Assembly: GCF_025370935.1 (NCBI RefSeq)
Contig: NC_133476.1
Span: 16,857,039-16,921,038, forward strand
Length of the DNA stretch: 64,000 nt
Source of the DNA: Choristoneura fumiferana
Lineage: Eukaryota; Arthropoda; Insecta; Lepidoptera; Tortricidae
Direction: 5' to 3'
The position numbers were made by a program, and so were the translations under genes. The first letter of the stretch is position 1. Every line of letters begins with the position of its first letter. Of this stretch, positions 9,605 through 19,597 are shown in pieces. Below the pieces are notes generated by a model that did not search any database, was not told the DNA's origin, and saw only the letters and a program-made list of their open reading frames with translations.

Positions 9605-10261
9605 CTTTGAATGAATGATGGAAGTAGAATTAGAGCATCTGTGTTATAAGAGCAACTAATACGGCTTAAGATCAGACAGGGCATTAGATTACCCATAAAA
9701 AACTAAATAAACAATGCTATAATAATTCCAAAGTGCCTCCTGGTCAGACTTATGAAAATCTATCTATCTAATTAAATTTATTACAACGAGCAATTCTTGT
9801 AGGTATATTTATTTCGGGAATCCCGGATTTAACTTTCATGGACATTGATGTTACGGCGACGGACACACGTAAATACTCATGTCTACACTGAATGTCTGAG
9901 TGTCTAGTGTCATCGAGTATCTTGACCATTAGGGTGGCACTTTTATATAATTTTCGCGTATCTATTTCCGTCACTTATCTACGGGTATACAAATATGAGT
10001 AATGCGGCCGGCCTGTGATCGTTCTATTCCCATCTGTCCAGTCTAGGTGTATACAGTCTGTGAGCATTGCCCTGGCCCGCGGCGTCCGCAGAGCCTGCAA
10101 TCTCGTGATATGAAGACAGGCACAACCGTTTTATCTCCGCAGCTCACTCGCCGCTCGCTCTGCTCCATATTGTGAGTTAGACCATCTGCTTTGAGCTCTA
10201 AAACAAATTGTACTTGCTTTAATGCTTGTTCAGTTCGTGCGTTCGTTTTTTTACATATAAA
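9605..10261. other. Unique sequence, no gene seen
   Basis: Contains a GC-richer patch at 10070-10170 (CCCGCGGCGTCCGCAGAGCC). A 68-codon minus frame at 9768-9974 lacks any domain. Confidence 0.4.
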
Positions 10262-10504
10262 AAAATATCATGGGACAATTCACGATAATCGACCTAGTCC
10301 CATACTAAGCAAAGCTTGTATTATGGATACTACGGAACGGATAAACATACTTTTACTCGTATATAAATAAATACATATTAAACGTCCAAGACCCGAGAAC
10401 AAACATTCGTATTATGCATTCAAATATATGCCCCGGCAGGGAATCGAACCCGGGACCTAAAGCTTCGCAATCAGGTTCTCTAACCACTTGGCCATTCGGT
10501 CGTG
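10262..10504 (-). mobile_element. S1 tRNA-derived SINE
   Basis: Read on the minus strand it begins with a tRNA-like head: A-box-like TGGCCAAGTGGTTAGAGAAC, then B-box-like GGGTTCGATTCCCTGCCGGG. It continues with GTTTGTTCTCGGGTCTTGGA and ends in TTGTCCCATGATATTTTT. Further copies are at 12780, 28929, 50672 and 52066. It is a SINE and not a functional tRNA gene, because the head continues into the conserved body. Confidence 0.85.
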
Positions 10505-10515
10505 TAAATAGGCCA

Positions 10516-10677
10516 GACCACAATCACGTTTGATGATAAGCGAAGATGTGCACTAAGATGGAGCACGCTTGCCTAATAAATGCCTATTCACCCTAGATTT
10601 GGAAGACGGCCAGATTGTAGCGATCAGGGAACACAGACGCAGGCGGGGCATTCCATTCCTTAGTTATCCGGATAATA
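10516..10677 (-). pseudogene. Jockey-like RT C-terminal fragment
   Basis: The minus strand matches the plus-strand fragment at 24096-24257 (GAATGCCCCGCCTGCGTCTG, GATCGCTACAATCTGGCCGT). The encoded end resembles the WN..PASVFPDRYNLAVFKSRV-type C-terminus of Jockey-like LINE polymerases. It is short, lacks the catalytic domain and is broken. Confidence 0.7.
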
Positions 10678-10719
10678 AAGAAGAACTCTTTGTTTCTAAT
10701 TTTAGAGATACTGACAACA

Positions 10720-10867
10720 TTAAGGGGCTGTTTCAGAACCCATTGATTAATTTTAACTGAGGATCAATGTAATGCCGTCTCCGTCTATTCGAACAAAACA
10801 AACAGAGACGGCATCACATTTATCCGTCAGATAAATTTAATCAGTGGACGGTGAAACAGGGGGTTAA
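10720..10867. mobile_element. TTAA-flanked palindromic MITE, copy 1A
   Basis: Element 10724-10863 between TTAA at 10720-10723 and 10864-10867. Ends GGGGCTGTTTCAGAACCCAT and GACGGTGAAACAGGGGG; centre GTCTCCGTCTATTCGAACAA. Non-coding. The copy-B counterpart starts 8 bp after the N gap. Confidence 0.85.
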
Positions 10868-11004
10868 TAAGGGTTGAGATCCTGCCTACTTCTGGTCGGC
10901 CTGTACTTTTTTCGCGTTCAATTATTTTAAATAAGTTGGCAAGGGTTGATCGCGTAAATAGGTTCTGATGCCACGAATCCCTTCTGTAATTTTTAAGACT
11001 CTTA

Positions 11005-11145
11005 GGGGCTGTTTCACCATCCATTGATTAGCATTAACCGACGGTTAAATGTGATGCCATCTCCGTCTATTCGAACAAAACAAATAGAGACGGCATCACA
11101 TCTAACCGCCAGTTAACACTAATCAATGGATGCTGAAACAACCCC
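11005..11145. mobile_element. Palindromic MITE of the same family, copy 2A
   Basis: GGGGCTGTTTCACCATCCAT at the left is answered by CAATGGATGCTGAAACAACC at the right. Flanks are CTTA and TTAG and share TTA, so the TTAA site has decayed. The 65-codon minus frame at 10827-11024 spans the gap between copies 1A and 2A and is repeat-derived. Confidence 0.8.
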
Positions 11146-11153
11146 TTAGGGTC

Positions 11154-11294
11154 GCTTGCGCGGTCTACGGTTAATAAAAATCATTAACCCTGGTTTATGG
11201 ATGACAGTTCTATGCATTTTTACACTACTTAACTAATCCAAGATTAGTAGACAAACCGGAGTTATATTTTTAATTTTGTTCCGCGCAAGCCCGG
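11154..11294. mobile_element. Inverted-repeat element with GCTTGCGCGG ends
   Basis: CGCTTGCGCGG at the left and CCGCGCAAGCCCGG at the right form short inverted ends around an AT-rich core that itself contains inverted TTAACC and AAACCGGAGTT words. Probable MITE. Confidence 0.45.
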
Positions 11295-12078
11295 CTTATC
11301 TACTGTCAATTGATATCTCATACTTTGATGGCAACCGAAGTTAAGATTTTTGCTCATTATTATTTATAATAATGTTAATTTGTAATAATAGTAGGCACAA
11401 AGGACCAACCAAATGTAAATCTTCATGCGAGTTGAAATCGTGAAATTTCAAAAAAAAACTGACAAAATAATAACTTGGAAATCTTAATACGAGTACAGTA
11501 TTGTTTAATGTTTTTTTCCTCAAATTAAATGTTCGTAAATGCTAGCTTGCAGTAGAAACTAAATTGTTTACTTAGCTTTCAGTATTCGAAATAAAGCTAG
11601 GAACGTTCAACAAAAACAATTCCTACATATAAACTGTTAAACACATGCAGCGCTTGCTACTGTGGCTTGCATATTAATTCTATTTCGGTATTGTCTAACT
11701 TTCATTCTGAACATCAAACAACAAGATAGCAAATAGATTATGTATCCAATCTTACTTAATATTTACGAAGCCTTCTGGGTTTAAATAGCTTTGTTATCGT
11801 GTTTTAGTTTACCCCGGATATGTCGATCATCATCGTCTTCGGTCTAGGTTCGACGTAAGTACCTATTATACAGGGTGGTAACGACAGCCAGGCTTTTTTA
11901 AAGGAGGTTAGAGTAACGTATTTATGTAACTTAACTATGACATTAATTTAATTAATAAATCAAAATTTTAACTTTGTTACTTTCTAACAAAATTATAATT
12001 GCCAGTAATGTACAGCAAAGTAAATTGACAAGTATGTGTAAATGACAGCCGACAGATACTTTGATTATATGAGATATT
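11295..12078. other. AT-rich gene-free stretch (copy A)
   Basis: A 60-codon minus frame (11341-11523) is disrupted in copy B by indels and is rejected. TATACAGGGTGGTAACGACA at about 11870 looks like an element edge of the type seen at 260 and 55130. Confidence 0.5.
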
Positions 12079-12290
12079 GTGAGATCGGGCACGAACCTAC
12101 GACCCTCTGCTTGAGGTCAAGTCAAATCACTAAGCTACCTATCACAATTTTTTAGGCTACCACTGCTATGTAGTGAATGTGTGTGAAGTTCCCAATCCGC
12201 AATGGGCCCGCGTGGGAAAGGCCCAAGCCTTCTGAGAGGAGGCCTGTGCCCAGCAGTGGGACGTATGTAAGTAGGCTGGAATGACTGCTA
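12079..12290. mobile_element. S3 pieces: inverted head plus body
   Basis: 12079-12150 is a minus-strand tRNA-like head (ACGAACCTACGACCCTCTGC). 12157-12290 is the plus-strand body (GAAGTTCCCAATCCGCAATG, GAGGAGGCCTGTGCCCAGCA, GTGGGACGTATGTAAGTAGG). The opposite orientations show a rearranged or composite insertion. Confidence 0.7.
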
Positions 12291-12490
12291 TTTTCTGTTA
12301 TACAAATTTTCTATGTTTTTGATAAACACAGCTTCCAGATCTTTTTAACTTTCGTAACTGTTTTCTATTCAAATATTCCACAGCCATCACCTCTAACTCT
12401 TCAGGGTACGCAGTATTCGAGTGACGTTACCTGCTAAATTGACGTGAGTGGCAGTTTCGAAAATCCCTGTGCAGTTTCTTCAAATAAACG
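12291..12490. other. Unique sequence upstream of candidate exon/hairpin
   Basis: AT-rich up to about 12380, then CACAGCCATCACCTCTAACT and CTTCAGGGTACGCAG, a possible acceptor (TTCAG|G). No start-proximal TATA box is evident. Confidence 0.3.
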
Positions 12491-12560
12491 ATGGCAGGAT
12501 TAGAGGAGAGTGATGGCGTACCGCGGTACGGAGCCAGCAGGCAAGGCACGTCTTACGTTG
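12491..12560 (+). CDS. Candidate short coding exon (copy A)
   Basis: An ATG at 12491 (context AAACGATGG) opens MAGLEESDGVPRYGASRQG followed by TSYV, then reaches GTT|GTAAGATT, a plausible splice donor. The ATG-to-donor stretch is identical in copy B. It is GC-richer than its surroundings and codon-like, but I recognise no family. Read through without splicing, the frame ends after 65 codons in copy A and 101 in copy B because of a small indel, so the unspliced frame is not conserved. It overlaps a hairpin at 12523-12594, which offers a non-coding explanation. Confidence 0.25.
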
Positions 12561-12594
12561 TAAGATTAACTTGTTTCTGCTGGCTCTCTACCGC
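12523..12594 (+). ncRNA. Candidate stem-loop (copy A)
   Basis: GCGGTACGGAGCCAGCAGG (12523-12541) pairs imperfectly (16 of 19) with TCTGCTGGCTCTCTACCGC (12576-12594). An inner TCTTAC/GTAAGA stem closes around GTT. The 72-nt length is pre-miRNA-like and the hairpin is identical in copy B. No expression evidence, and a foldback repeat is equally possible. Confidence 0.25.
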
Positions 12595-12779
12595 ATTAGA
12601 CGTAACAAAATTGTCAGTTCAAGTTACTGCGTTATTTGCTTTGAGAGATGACGATGTTAGATGTTTGTTTGCAAGCGCAAAGCGTTAGTCTGCTGAAATG
12701 TTTGAGATGTACGTTAATTCAATGTAAAAGCAAAGTTACGGCCAAACTCAATTTTTTTGTTTGCATTCAATGTCTGTCT

Positions 12780-13018
12780 GAACGGCCAAGTGGTTAGAGA
12801 ACCTGAGGCCCCGGGTTCGATTCCCGGCCGGGGCAGATATTTGTATGAATAATACGAAAGTTTATTCTCGGGTCTTGGCTGTTTCATAAGTATGTATTTA
12901 TCTATATAAGTATGTTTATCCGTTGCCTAGTACTGTGTACTAGTTGCCTGTACTATGGATATAGCACAGCTTCTCTTAGTTTGGGATTAGGTCAATTGGT
13001 GTCAAGTATTTATTTATT
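12780..13018 (+). mobile_element. S1 tRNA-derived SINE (copy A)
   Basis: Head GAACGGCCAAGTGGTTAGAG and CCGGGTTCGATTCCCGGCCG; body CGAAAGTTTATTCTCGGGTC; 3' end GGTCAATTGGTGTCAAGTAT followed by (TTTA)n. The 120-codon plus frame at 12912-13274 is stitched from this SINE and the next LINE tail. Confidence 0.85.
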
Positions 13019-13095
13019 CATTTTATTTATTGTTTATTGTGCACGTAAATATACGTTTCCTTCGATGGTCGAAAAGTTTACAAATCCATTCAAAA

Positions 13096-13302
13096 GTCAA
13101 GTCAAAATATCTTTATTCAATTTAGGCCATAACAATGAATGTCAAAAAAAAAATGTACCACCGGTTCGGAAAAACCTCTGCCGAGAAGAATCCGACAAGA
13201 AACTCAACGAGGTATATTTTTTTAACAGATTTACAATATTATTAAATGATAATGTAGACATCACAAGTATTTAACACAACTTTATTTTTATTTTTAACAC
13301 TT
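13096..13302 (-). mobile_element. 5'-truncated LINE 3' tail, (TTTGAC)n family (copy A)
   Basis: Reverse complement of the 3' UTR of the copy-B LINE at 33150-33394. The minus strand carries CTCGTTGAGTTTCTTGTCGG, ACCGGTGGTAC, a poly(A)-signal region AATAAAGATATTTTGACTTG and the start of a TTTGAC tail. Only the UTR remains. Confidence 0.85.
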
Positions 13303-13354
13303 AGCTATTGCCTGGTACTTAATCTGTGAAAATTATTTTATCACTCGCTATCTC

Positions 13355-13530
13355 AAGGGGACTATATGCAATTTTCCGGGATGAAAAGTTCAGTAAGGAA
13401 GTTTTAGTAAGTATTAGAATTATATAAATAAATTCAAGTTGTGAACTATCTGTGTGCCAAATTTCATTCAAATCCATCCAGACGTAATTGTGTGATTGAG
13501 TAACAAACATCTTCACAATCTTTCTCATTT
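13355..13530 (-). mobile_element. Degenerate Helitron-like (Lep1-type) fragment
   Basis: Phrases ATGCAATTTTCCGGGATGAA, GTGCCAAATTTCATTCAAAT and CCATCCAGACGTAATTG parallel the internal part of the Lep1-type repeats at 14208 and 48088. The 77-codon minus frame at 13319-13552 is in the repeat; its copy-B version starts and ends differently. Confidence 0.5.
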
Positions 13531-13727
13531 CAGGACACGATATTTCTCCCATCTAAACTCATTGTTTGCTGAAATTAATACACTGACAAGCGAATCTCAC
13601 CGCGTTTAATAACATATAACCTGTTCAACGTATTGATGGGAACTGAATTCAACGCAGACAGAATAGGACGAAACCTAGCAAACTTTAAAAACAAGTTGTC
13701 TAAAACTTACGGGGAGTGCATAATGTT

Positions 13728-13995
13728 GGCCCAAATGGTTCTCTATCGTTTGCCCGAATTTCATATGTCCGTATCGTTTTCTCGAATTTTCATTTGCCAT
13801 AAAGTAATTTATTTCTGAAATAGTAATTTCTTCAGAGTTTATATTAAACTAACCTAACCTTACCTACTGCATTCTATATGATGACATTAAAACAAAACCT
13901 GAAAACAGCACGGTTCTATATATTTTATGGCAAACGTTGGTATGGCAAGTGAAATTCGGGCAAATGAAATTCGAGCAAGTAAAGGTAAACGGGCC
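13728..13995. mobile_element. MITE with ~75-bp imperfect inverted arms (copy A)
   Basis: GGCCCAAATGGTTCTCTATC, TTTGCCCGAATTTCATATG and ATTTTCATTTGCCATAAA on the left are mirrored by TTTTATGGCAAACG, AAGTGAAATTCGGGCAAATG and AAAGGTAAACGGGCCC on the right. The core contains short CTAACCTAACC runs (three TAACC units in copy B), resembling the insect telomere motif but too short to be telomeric. Confidence 0.75.
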
Positions 13996-14207
13996 CAAAT
14001 ACCCATCTCTTGTTCCACGGCTTCCTATAATTTATTATCGGATCACTCAAAATTTATAACGGCGCGAGGTAAAATTGAGCACCATTAGTTCAAATAGTTT
14101 CACAAGCACTTCGAGGTTTTTGTTAGTACCCCGAAGCCCAACTTTTTCAAATGTGGAATTGATTTTCCATAATGTTCCATTTACAATTTCTTATGATTTA
14201 TTTTAGA

Positions 14208-14441
14208 CTAGCCCGTTACCGGCGATTCCGTCCGCGTAGTATTCGTTTATCGCTATCCCGCGGGAACTATGCAATATCCCGGGATAAAAACTATCTTATG
14301 TAAGGACAGAGGATAGTTTTAATCCCGGTTTATCCCGATAGGCCCCCGGACTCGAACTATCTGTGTACCGAATTTAATCTAAATCTGTTCAGCGGTTTTG
14401 AAGTGATTAAGTAATAAACAAACAAACTATAATTATTATAC
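14208..14441 (-). mobile_element. Helitron-like (Lep1-type) repeat (copy A)
   Basis: Begins ACTAGCCCGTTACCGGCGAT, with TATCCCGCGGGAACTATGCA, TATCCCGGGATAAAAACTAT and ATCTGTTCAGCGGTTTTGAA. Opposite orientation to 3931-4145. Copy B at 30364. Confidence 0.7.
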
Positions 14442-14491
14442 TTTATCGAACACTACAAATCAGTACACACAGGGAGTATACAAAAGAAAAC

Positions 14492-14710
14492 TAAGGATCC
14501 CCCTACATCTATCGACGCGGAATTGGCTTAAGCCTACCAAAAATCGCTTCATGTTCACGCAATAAGAGCGGAAAAGACATTTTCCTGCGGTTAAACGTCG
14601 TCTCGCGTCGGCCGAGCCAATCGACGTCTTTTTCGCTCTTATTGCATCGACATGAAGTTTTTTGATCAGCTAAAGTCGATTCCGCGTCGATAGGTTTGAG
14701 GAGACCCTAA
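14492..14710. mobile_element. MITE with ~85-bp inverted arms (copy A)
   Basis: The left arm (CTATCGACGCGGAATTGGCT, CTTCATGTTCACGCAATAAG, AGCGGAAAAGAC) is mirrored by the right arm (GTCTTTTTCGCTCTTATTGC, CATGAAGTTTTTTGATCAGC, GATTCCGCGTCGATAGG). In copy B the right outer arm is altered. Confidence 0.8.
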
Positions 14711-15719
14711 GTTTAGCTCTTGAAATTGCTTTTAGTATAAATTGATCATAAAATAACTAGCCATCATAAATTTAAGTAGGTCTGCTACGTGATACGAATC
14801 TAAAGAAGTCTGGATGGGGCACTTAATTGAAAGTTTACACACATTTTATTCCTCTGGAATATTTACAAGCCGAAATCTAGTTTTAGTTATTTCAATATCA
14901 TTTAAAATCTAATTGAAGAACGTGTTTCGTATAATATGAGACGCATCAGCCCCATCATGCAAAAGCATCACGTTTGTATGATAAAAAATATGAGTAATGT
15001 CTATAGACTACCTATAGTTCAAAGCAATGAAAACTAATTGAATTTCCGAAATGTCACGCACTAACATATCTTTTGTAACGGTAAACGATTTCTGTGTTGC
15101 TGGAATTTAACTTTCGACTAGCAAGCAGATAAAGTGAACAAGAACTGTAAATTTTTAGTAAGTGGGGATTGCACATTCGTGTTTCATATTCAACATTTTT
15201 TTTTTCCGGATTATTAAAAGTAATTATTACAGAACCTGAATCGTCTTCATTGCTCTGAAATATATCTGTATTCTTCTTTCATATTGACTAACATAAAACG
15301 GAAGACGCATCTGTTTTACATTTTTTATTCATTGCTTTGTTTGTAATCTCCCAACGTGCAGCTTATGTCTAGACAGTTGTAAGCTTTATGAAACCTTCAA
15401 AACAAAAGGTAATTAACGCGAACTAGCTTTAGAATTCTCGCTCAATGTACAAGCTGAAAATAAAAACTAGCGTTTTTCAGTGCAATTATATGTGATAAAA
15501 GTGATTAAATGAAAAATATTTTTCATTTTGTCTCCCCGGGATAACGTTGGAAAGGTAAATGTGTGATGGTGGCAAAATGTGCTCGCGATTTTCTGATGTT
15601 TTGTAGAAGTATGTTGGCATAATTTTTCATGTAAATAATGTTGTAATTATCTTTGTGAGTAGCCTTTTGAGGGTATGTTATTCTGTTTAAAGATTGGGCA
15701 GACAAAAATACTAACAATT
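14711..15719. other. AT-rich gene-free stretch (copy A)
   Basis: Matches copy B 30872-31833 with several small indels, for example around 14982-15000 and 15160-15200. The 64-codon minus frame at 15523-15717 is nearly conserved in copy B (60 codons) but has no recognisable domain. Confidence 0.45.
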
Positions 15720-15930
15720 TTTTAATATGTATATATTTAAATATGTAAATATATGTTTATTTGTGGCCTAGTACCTAGTACCCATTGTGTAAGCTTTGCT
15801 TGGTTAGCGATAAGTCAATTGGTATTAATTGTCCTATTTACATATCCATCCTGACCAAGGTCGAACCCGGGACCTCTAGTTTCACAGTTAGTGTTATTAA
15901 CCATTAGGCTATGCATCCATGCTAATCCAT
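15720..15930. mobile_element. S1-like SINE body plus inverted tRNA-like head (copy A)
   Basis: 15720-15840 carries the S1 3' half on the plus strand (CCTAGTACCCATTGTGTAAG, CAATTGGTATTAATTGTCC). 15841-15925 carries a tRNA-like head on the minus strand (GGTCGAACCCGGGACCTCTA, ACCATTAGGCTATGCATCC). In copy B the B-box region is mutated. Confidence 0.6.
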
Positions 15931-16489
15931 ACTTTTTTATAATATATCTTGTTACTTTTAAGACTGCCATTCAATTTAGGACCAACGAACGACGTCCAAC
16001 TAAAAAATGCCGTTGAAAATTCGGTGCTATTTATTTATATCTTTATTTGTTTATATTCGACGTCCACTGACTGATAAATGGTCCCCTTCCTGAGGTACGC
16101 ACTTCACATCATTATTCCGTAATCCGAGGCTACGAGCAGGACGTCAGTCAGGACATTTTGTATTTTTATCCTGTTGTATCAGATGACCAGGCTAACTTGA
16201 CCCGCTTTCACGAAGAACGCATGTCGAGAGCTACCACTGAGGCAGGTCACACTAAAATGGTTTGCTAAACTAACGACGCCAGTGAAAGATGAGTGCAATT
16301 TGTTAGGGGACTCACTGTATTACGCTGTATTAGATAAATTGACGGTTGGAATTACACGGGATACTAATTTGCGTAAATTTTAAGTTTTTGAGTTTTTTAA
16401 TTACCTGTCCTCTTAGAGGCACAACCTGTCCTCTCCCAGAGGCACAAATTTGTGCCAAATTCCTAAATGATAGGTTAAATAATAAATAC
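15931..16489. other. Gene-free stretch; target site of the copy-B LINE
   Basis: TTATTTATAT|CTTTATTTG at 16040/16041 is the empty site matching the filled LINE site in copy B. At 16400-16460 a CCTGTCCTCT/AGAGGCACA word is doubled in copy A only. The overlapping short frames at 16330-16706 lie in this stretch and the following MITE. Confidence 0.6.
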
Positions 16490-16674
16490 GTATATATAGG
16501 GGATAGATGTGGCCATATGCAACGTGGTCGAGCATAAAAAAAATCACTTTGGCCCAAAGATTTTTTTAAAGATTTTAATTCATGAAAACCGAGTATTTGA
16601 TAAAGATAAAATAAAACAAGGATTTTTTTTATGCTCGACCACGTTGCATATTGCCCCATATATCCCCTATATAC
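16490..16674. mobile_element. Foldback MITE with 31-bp perfect inner arms (copy A)
   Basis: ATATGCAACGTGGTCGAGCA plus TAAAAAAAATC (16515-16545) is the exact reverse complement of 16621-16651. Outer arms continue as GTATATATAGGGGATAGATG against ATATATCCCCTATATAC. In copy B about 20 bp of the right arm is missing, which breaks the perfect stem. Confidence 0.8.
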
Positions 16675-17969
16675 ATATGTCTATCCATCTGCCAAACACC
16701 CTCTAGTAAGTATACATGTTACTAAAACTGACAAAGAAAAGGCGGGGGCCTAAAAAATGATAAAAATTAGAGTAATGTAATTTTTGGATGAACACACGCA
16801 TTACTACATAAATGTTACTACAACTGACACTATTACTACAACTGACAAGGGGCCCAAAAATGATCAAAATTGGTGTGTCGTAATTTATGGCGACGCACTT
16901 ACCTATACAGTTGCAACCCTATTTCATAAAAAATACCCTTGCTACATTTGAATATTCAAGTTCCGTAAAGTACTCTATAACCGATGCCTGTGGTCAACTG
17001 GCCACCGCAGAATGCGCGACCGCGAACTAGTTTATATGCCTGCATTAAGTTACCGCAGGTTCTACATATAGTTGGAAATTCATAAAGTTGGACATTTTGA
17101 CACTGGCAGCTAAAAATAGTAAGAAACATTTTATTGTGAGACGGACAGGTAATCAAACAAATGTGTGGGTAATTTTTGTGTCACAACAGAACTTTTTTCC
17201 AATTATTGAAAAAAGTGTATCTTATTTTAGGTGAACGATCAATTCGTCGACGATTTTCGTTTCGCAGACAATTATTCGCAGATTTTTTTTTTGACAGAAT
17301 AACGTTTGTCATAATTTCATTACACAACTTACTCGTTTCGTGAACTAGTCGTCAGAAAATTTATTAGCTAGATCAAGCTTCAGTCGATTATTCATTTTAT
17401 AACTGTCACAGTTAACAGAACACATATATTGGTAGAAAAACTGGTAGATCGTTTGGTATTATTATCAGTAACAGTTTTCATGTCCCAAAAATACATTTTT
17501 GATTCAAAACACATCAGATGAAGCGGGGAGGAGTGTTAGGTTGAACTGTGACAAAAACGCACGAGCCGAGCGAGCGAAGCGAACATATCAGTTAGTTAGC
17601 CGGTTATCAACAAACATGTGAAAATAGATAGACGTGTTTATTCTATTTAAAACTGACCAGTGATCTCTGTTTCACTTGTGCAAAATTTATTTTATCGAGC
17701 GTCAAATTTTAACTTATATTTCGAATCAGTCTGGACTTAGCAAAAAGGTCTTACTATTTTTTTAAAACCCAATTAACAAATGAACACACTGAATTTTTTT
17801 CAAAAGCTCAGTTCACTGATCGTACTGCGCCTTAAGCTCAGGACCGCTGAATATTTAAATCAGCCTGTATAGTGCAAATACTGTCGATGCCAGTTATCCA
17901 ATGCAAATGATAATTGTTATTAGCAAGCAGGGTTGTGACAGGGTCGATTAATGATGATATTATTCAACC
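16675..17969. other. Gene-free stretch (copy A)
   Basis: Contains repeated words TTACTACAACTGACA (16800-16850) and a GAGCCGAGCGAGCGAAGCGA motif (17560-17580). The 66-codon Cys-containing minus frame at 16956-17156 differs from copy B at three bases, all changing amino acids, so it shows no sign of protein-level constraint. Confidence 0.5.
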
Positions 17970-18048
17970 ATGTGTACTTATGTGTCTCTCTTTCTCTGTG
18001 TGCATGAGCGCGTGTATGTGTGTGAGTGTCTGCGCATGTGTGTACGTT
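17970..18048. repeat. GT-rich microsatellite (copy A)
   Basis: Interrupted TGTG/GTGT runs (GCGTGTATGTGTGTGAGTGT). The 60-codon plus frame at 17914-18096, rich in Cys, Val and Ser, is an artefact of this repeat. Confidence 0.75.
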
Positions 18049-18567
18049 TGTTACTCTTTTATGCTAAAACAGCTCGACGGAAATGGTGAATTTTAGCATG
18101 AAAATAGATAAAATCAGAATCTCGATTACGAAATAGTTCCAACTCAGCATGCACATGATTTTACTGACTGCACCTCAGTCCCCTTAACACAGTGCCTCGT
18201 TTGCCAGTGTTTTACCGACGCGCCGGTGGCCTGCGCATGCGCAATGGCAGCTATAACTCGTGCTCTTTATTCGTCTGTAATGTCCACTACGCTTTGAGTT
18301 AGTAACCGGCGCCATTAAACATGGGGTTCTAAAATGGCCGAATATCCTTTCTTAAACGACTGCCCGAATAAGGGTTATGGTTTTCGAGCGTATGTATGTA
18401 TGTATGTTTATTTCTTAGGTCCTCTCTATAGTCTAAACGGCTACACGGCTTTTAAGATAAAGTATGAAGGATCATAGGATATAGTGTCGGGGAAAAAATA
18501 AGTAGGGGAATTGATATTGTGGTTTTTTGCCCTTGAGTACCTATATTAGTACATACAGTTTTTTTTA
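18049..18567. other. Gene-free stretch (copy A)
   Basis: Unique sequence with a GC-rich patch at 18215-18245 (GACGCGCCGGTGGCCTGCGC, GCATGCGCAATGG, an NRF-1-like palindrome) and a (GTAT)n run at about 18390-18405. Confidence 0.35.
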
Positions 18568-18673
18568 TGGAATAGGGGGCCAACGAGCAAATGTATCGCC
18601 TGATGGTAATGGATAACCGTCGCCCATGGACACCTGCAACACCAGAAGAGTCACAAGTACGTTGCCAGCCTTA
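18568..18673 (-). mobile_element. Truncated SINE-like repeat, relative of 4337-4610 (copy A)
   Basis: Reverse complement reads GGCTGGCAACGTACTTGTGA, CTCTTCTGGTGTTGCAGGTG and TCCATGGGCGACGGTTATCC, matching the 3' half of the 4337-4610 repeat with about one change in six. Confidence 0.7.
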
Positions 18674-19320
18674 TAATATTTCCGTTAAAGACTTAAAGAA
18701 TGCGTTATTTCGAGACTTGTTTCCATTTATAAAATATGATACATGAAACTGAGCTAGTAATTTTAACAGAAAATAACATTGGTTCATAAACTTCATGCAA
18801 TCTTCCAATAAGCGTTTGTCATTAACCTAACAAGCCATTTATATTTCATTGCTTGAAAACTTTAAACATGATTAAGTTAAATGTTTGCTTTACATCTTTA
18901 AATTATATTATCGTTTAAAATATAAAAATAAACTAACTGTGGAAAATAACGCAGACATTTTGATGTTCGGAATTAGAATCGGAACATAAGCTATCGGACT
19001 CTTCTCCACAGGTTACCTAACTACAAATCAGTACTTTTATGGCTTTTAAACGACCTTTCTCAAGCTTAAAACCCAGTATATTATCACTATTTGCATGGCT
19101 TATGTACTTACATGGTTGAGTGAGATATCAAACTAAGACGATAAAATAGGAATTCAAATAAGTATGGGGCGTAAATTCGTAAGTATTTATTTTATTGCTT
19201 CAATAAAAAGGGTAATAACGCCTTACCTCTTTAAAAAACCTTAAGCTTCACTATGTTAGTCAAATAATATTGTGTCTTTATCGATTACTTATTATACGGT
19301 AGCATTAGCAAGAAAAATAA
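18674..19320. other. AT-rich gene-free stretch (copy A)
   Basis: Closely matches copy B (36036-36680). No frame, RNA box or repeat recognised. Confidence 0.45.
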
Positions 19321-19597
19321 AAAACCGACCAAGAGCGTGTCGGACACGCCCGAAATAGGGCTCCGTAGCCATTACGAAAAAATATTTAATATTTTTCTAA
19401 GGATTTCGTAAGTTTCGGTTACATGTACCATTTTGTCGTCATAGCTTACATAATATATCCGTGCCAAATTACAGTTTTCTAGCATTGATAGTCCCTACAA
19501 GCAAAGCCGCGACGGACGGACAGACAGACAGACAGACCGACATTGGGAAACTATAGGGGTTCCGTTTTTGCCATTTTGGCTCCGGAACCCTAAAAAA
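19321..19597. mobile_element. GGGTTCCGT-bounded repeat (copy A)
   Basis: Starts AAAACCGACCAAGAGCGTGT then CGGACACGCCCGAAATAGGG. Includes (GACA)n near 19520 and ends CCATTTTGGCTCCGGAACCC. Near-identical in copy B at 36681 and clearly related to 63455-63938. Common lepidopteran interspersed repeat; class uncertain. Confidence 0.75.

Noticed and set aside
10440..10504. tRNA-like head (also at 12780, 21210, 28929, 38605, 50820, 52080, 57980) as tRNA genes
   Set aside because: Each continues into a conserved SINE body; the acceptor and anticodon arms are not all present and no terminator (T-run) directly follows.
12912..13274. 120-codon plus ORF
   Set aside because: Same SINE/LINE chimera as in copy B, with a different frame structure.
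16956..17156. Cys-containing 66-codon minus ORF as a small secreted or zinc-binding protein
   Set aside because: Copy B differs at three bases and all three change the amino acid, including one Cys; there is no domain match in memory and no signal peptide.
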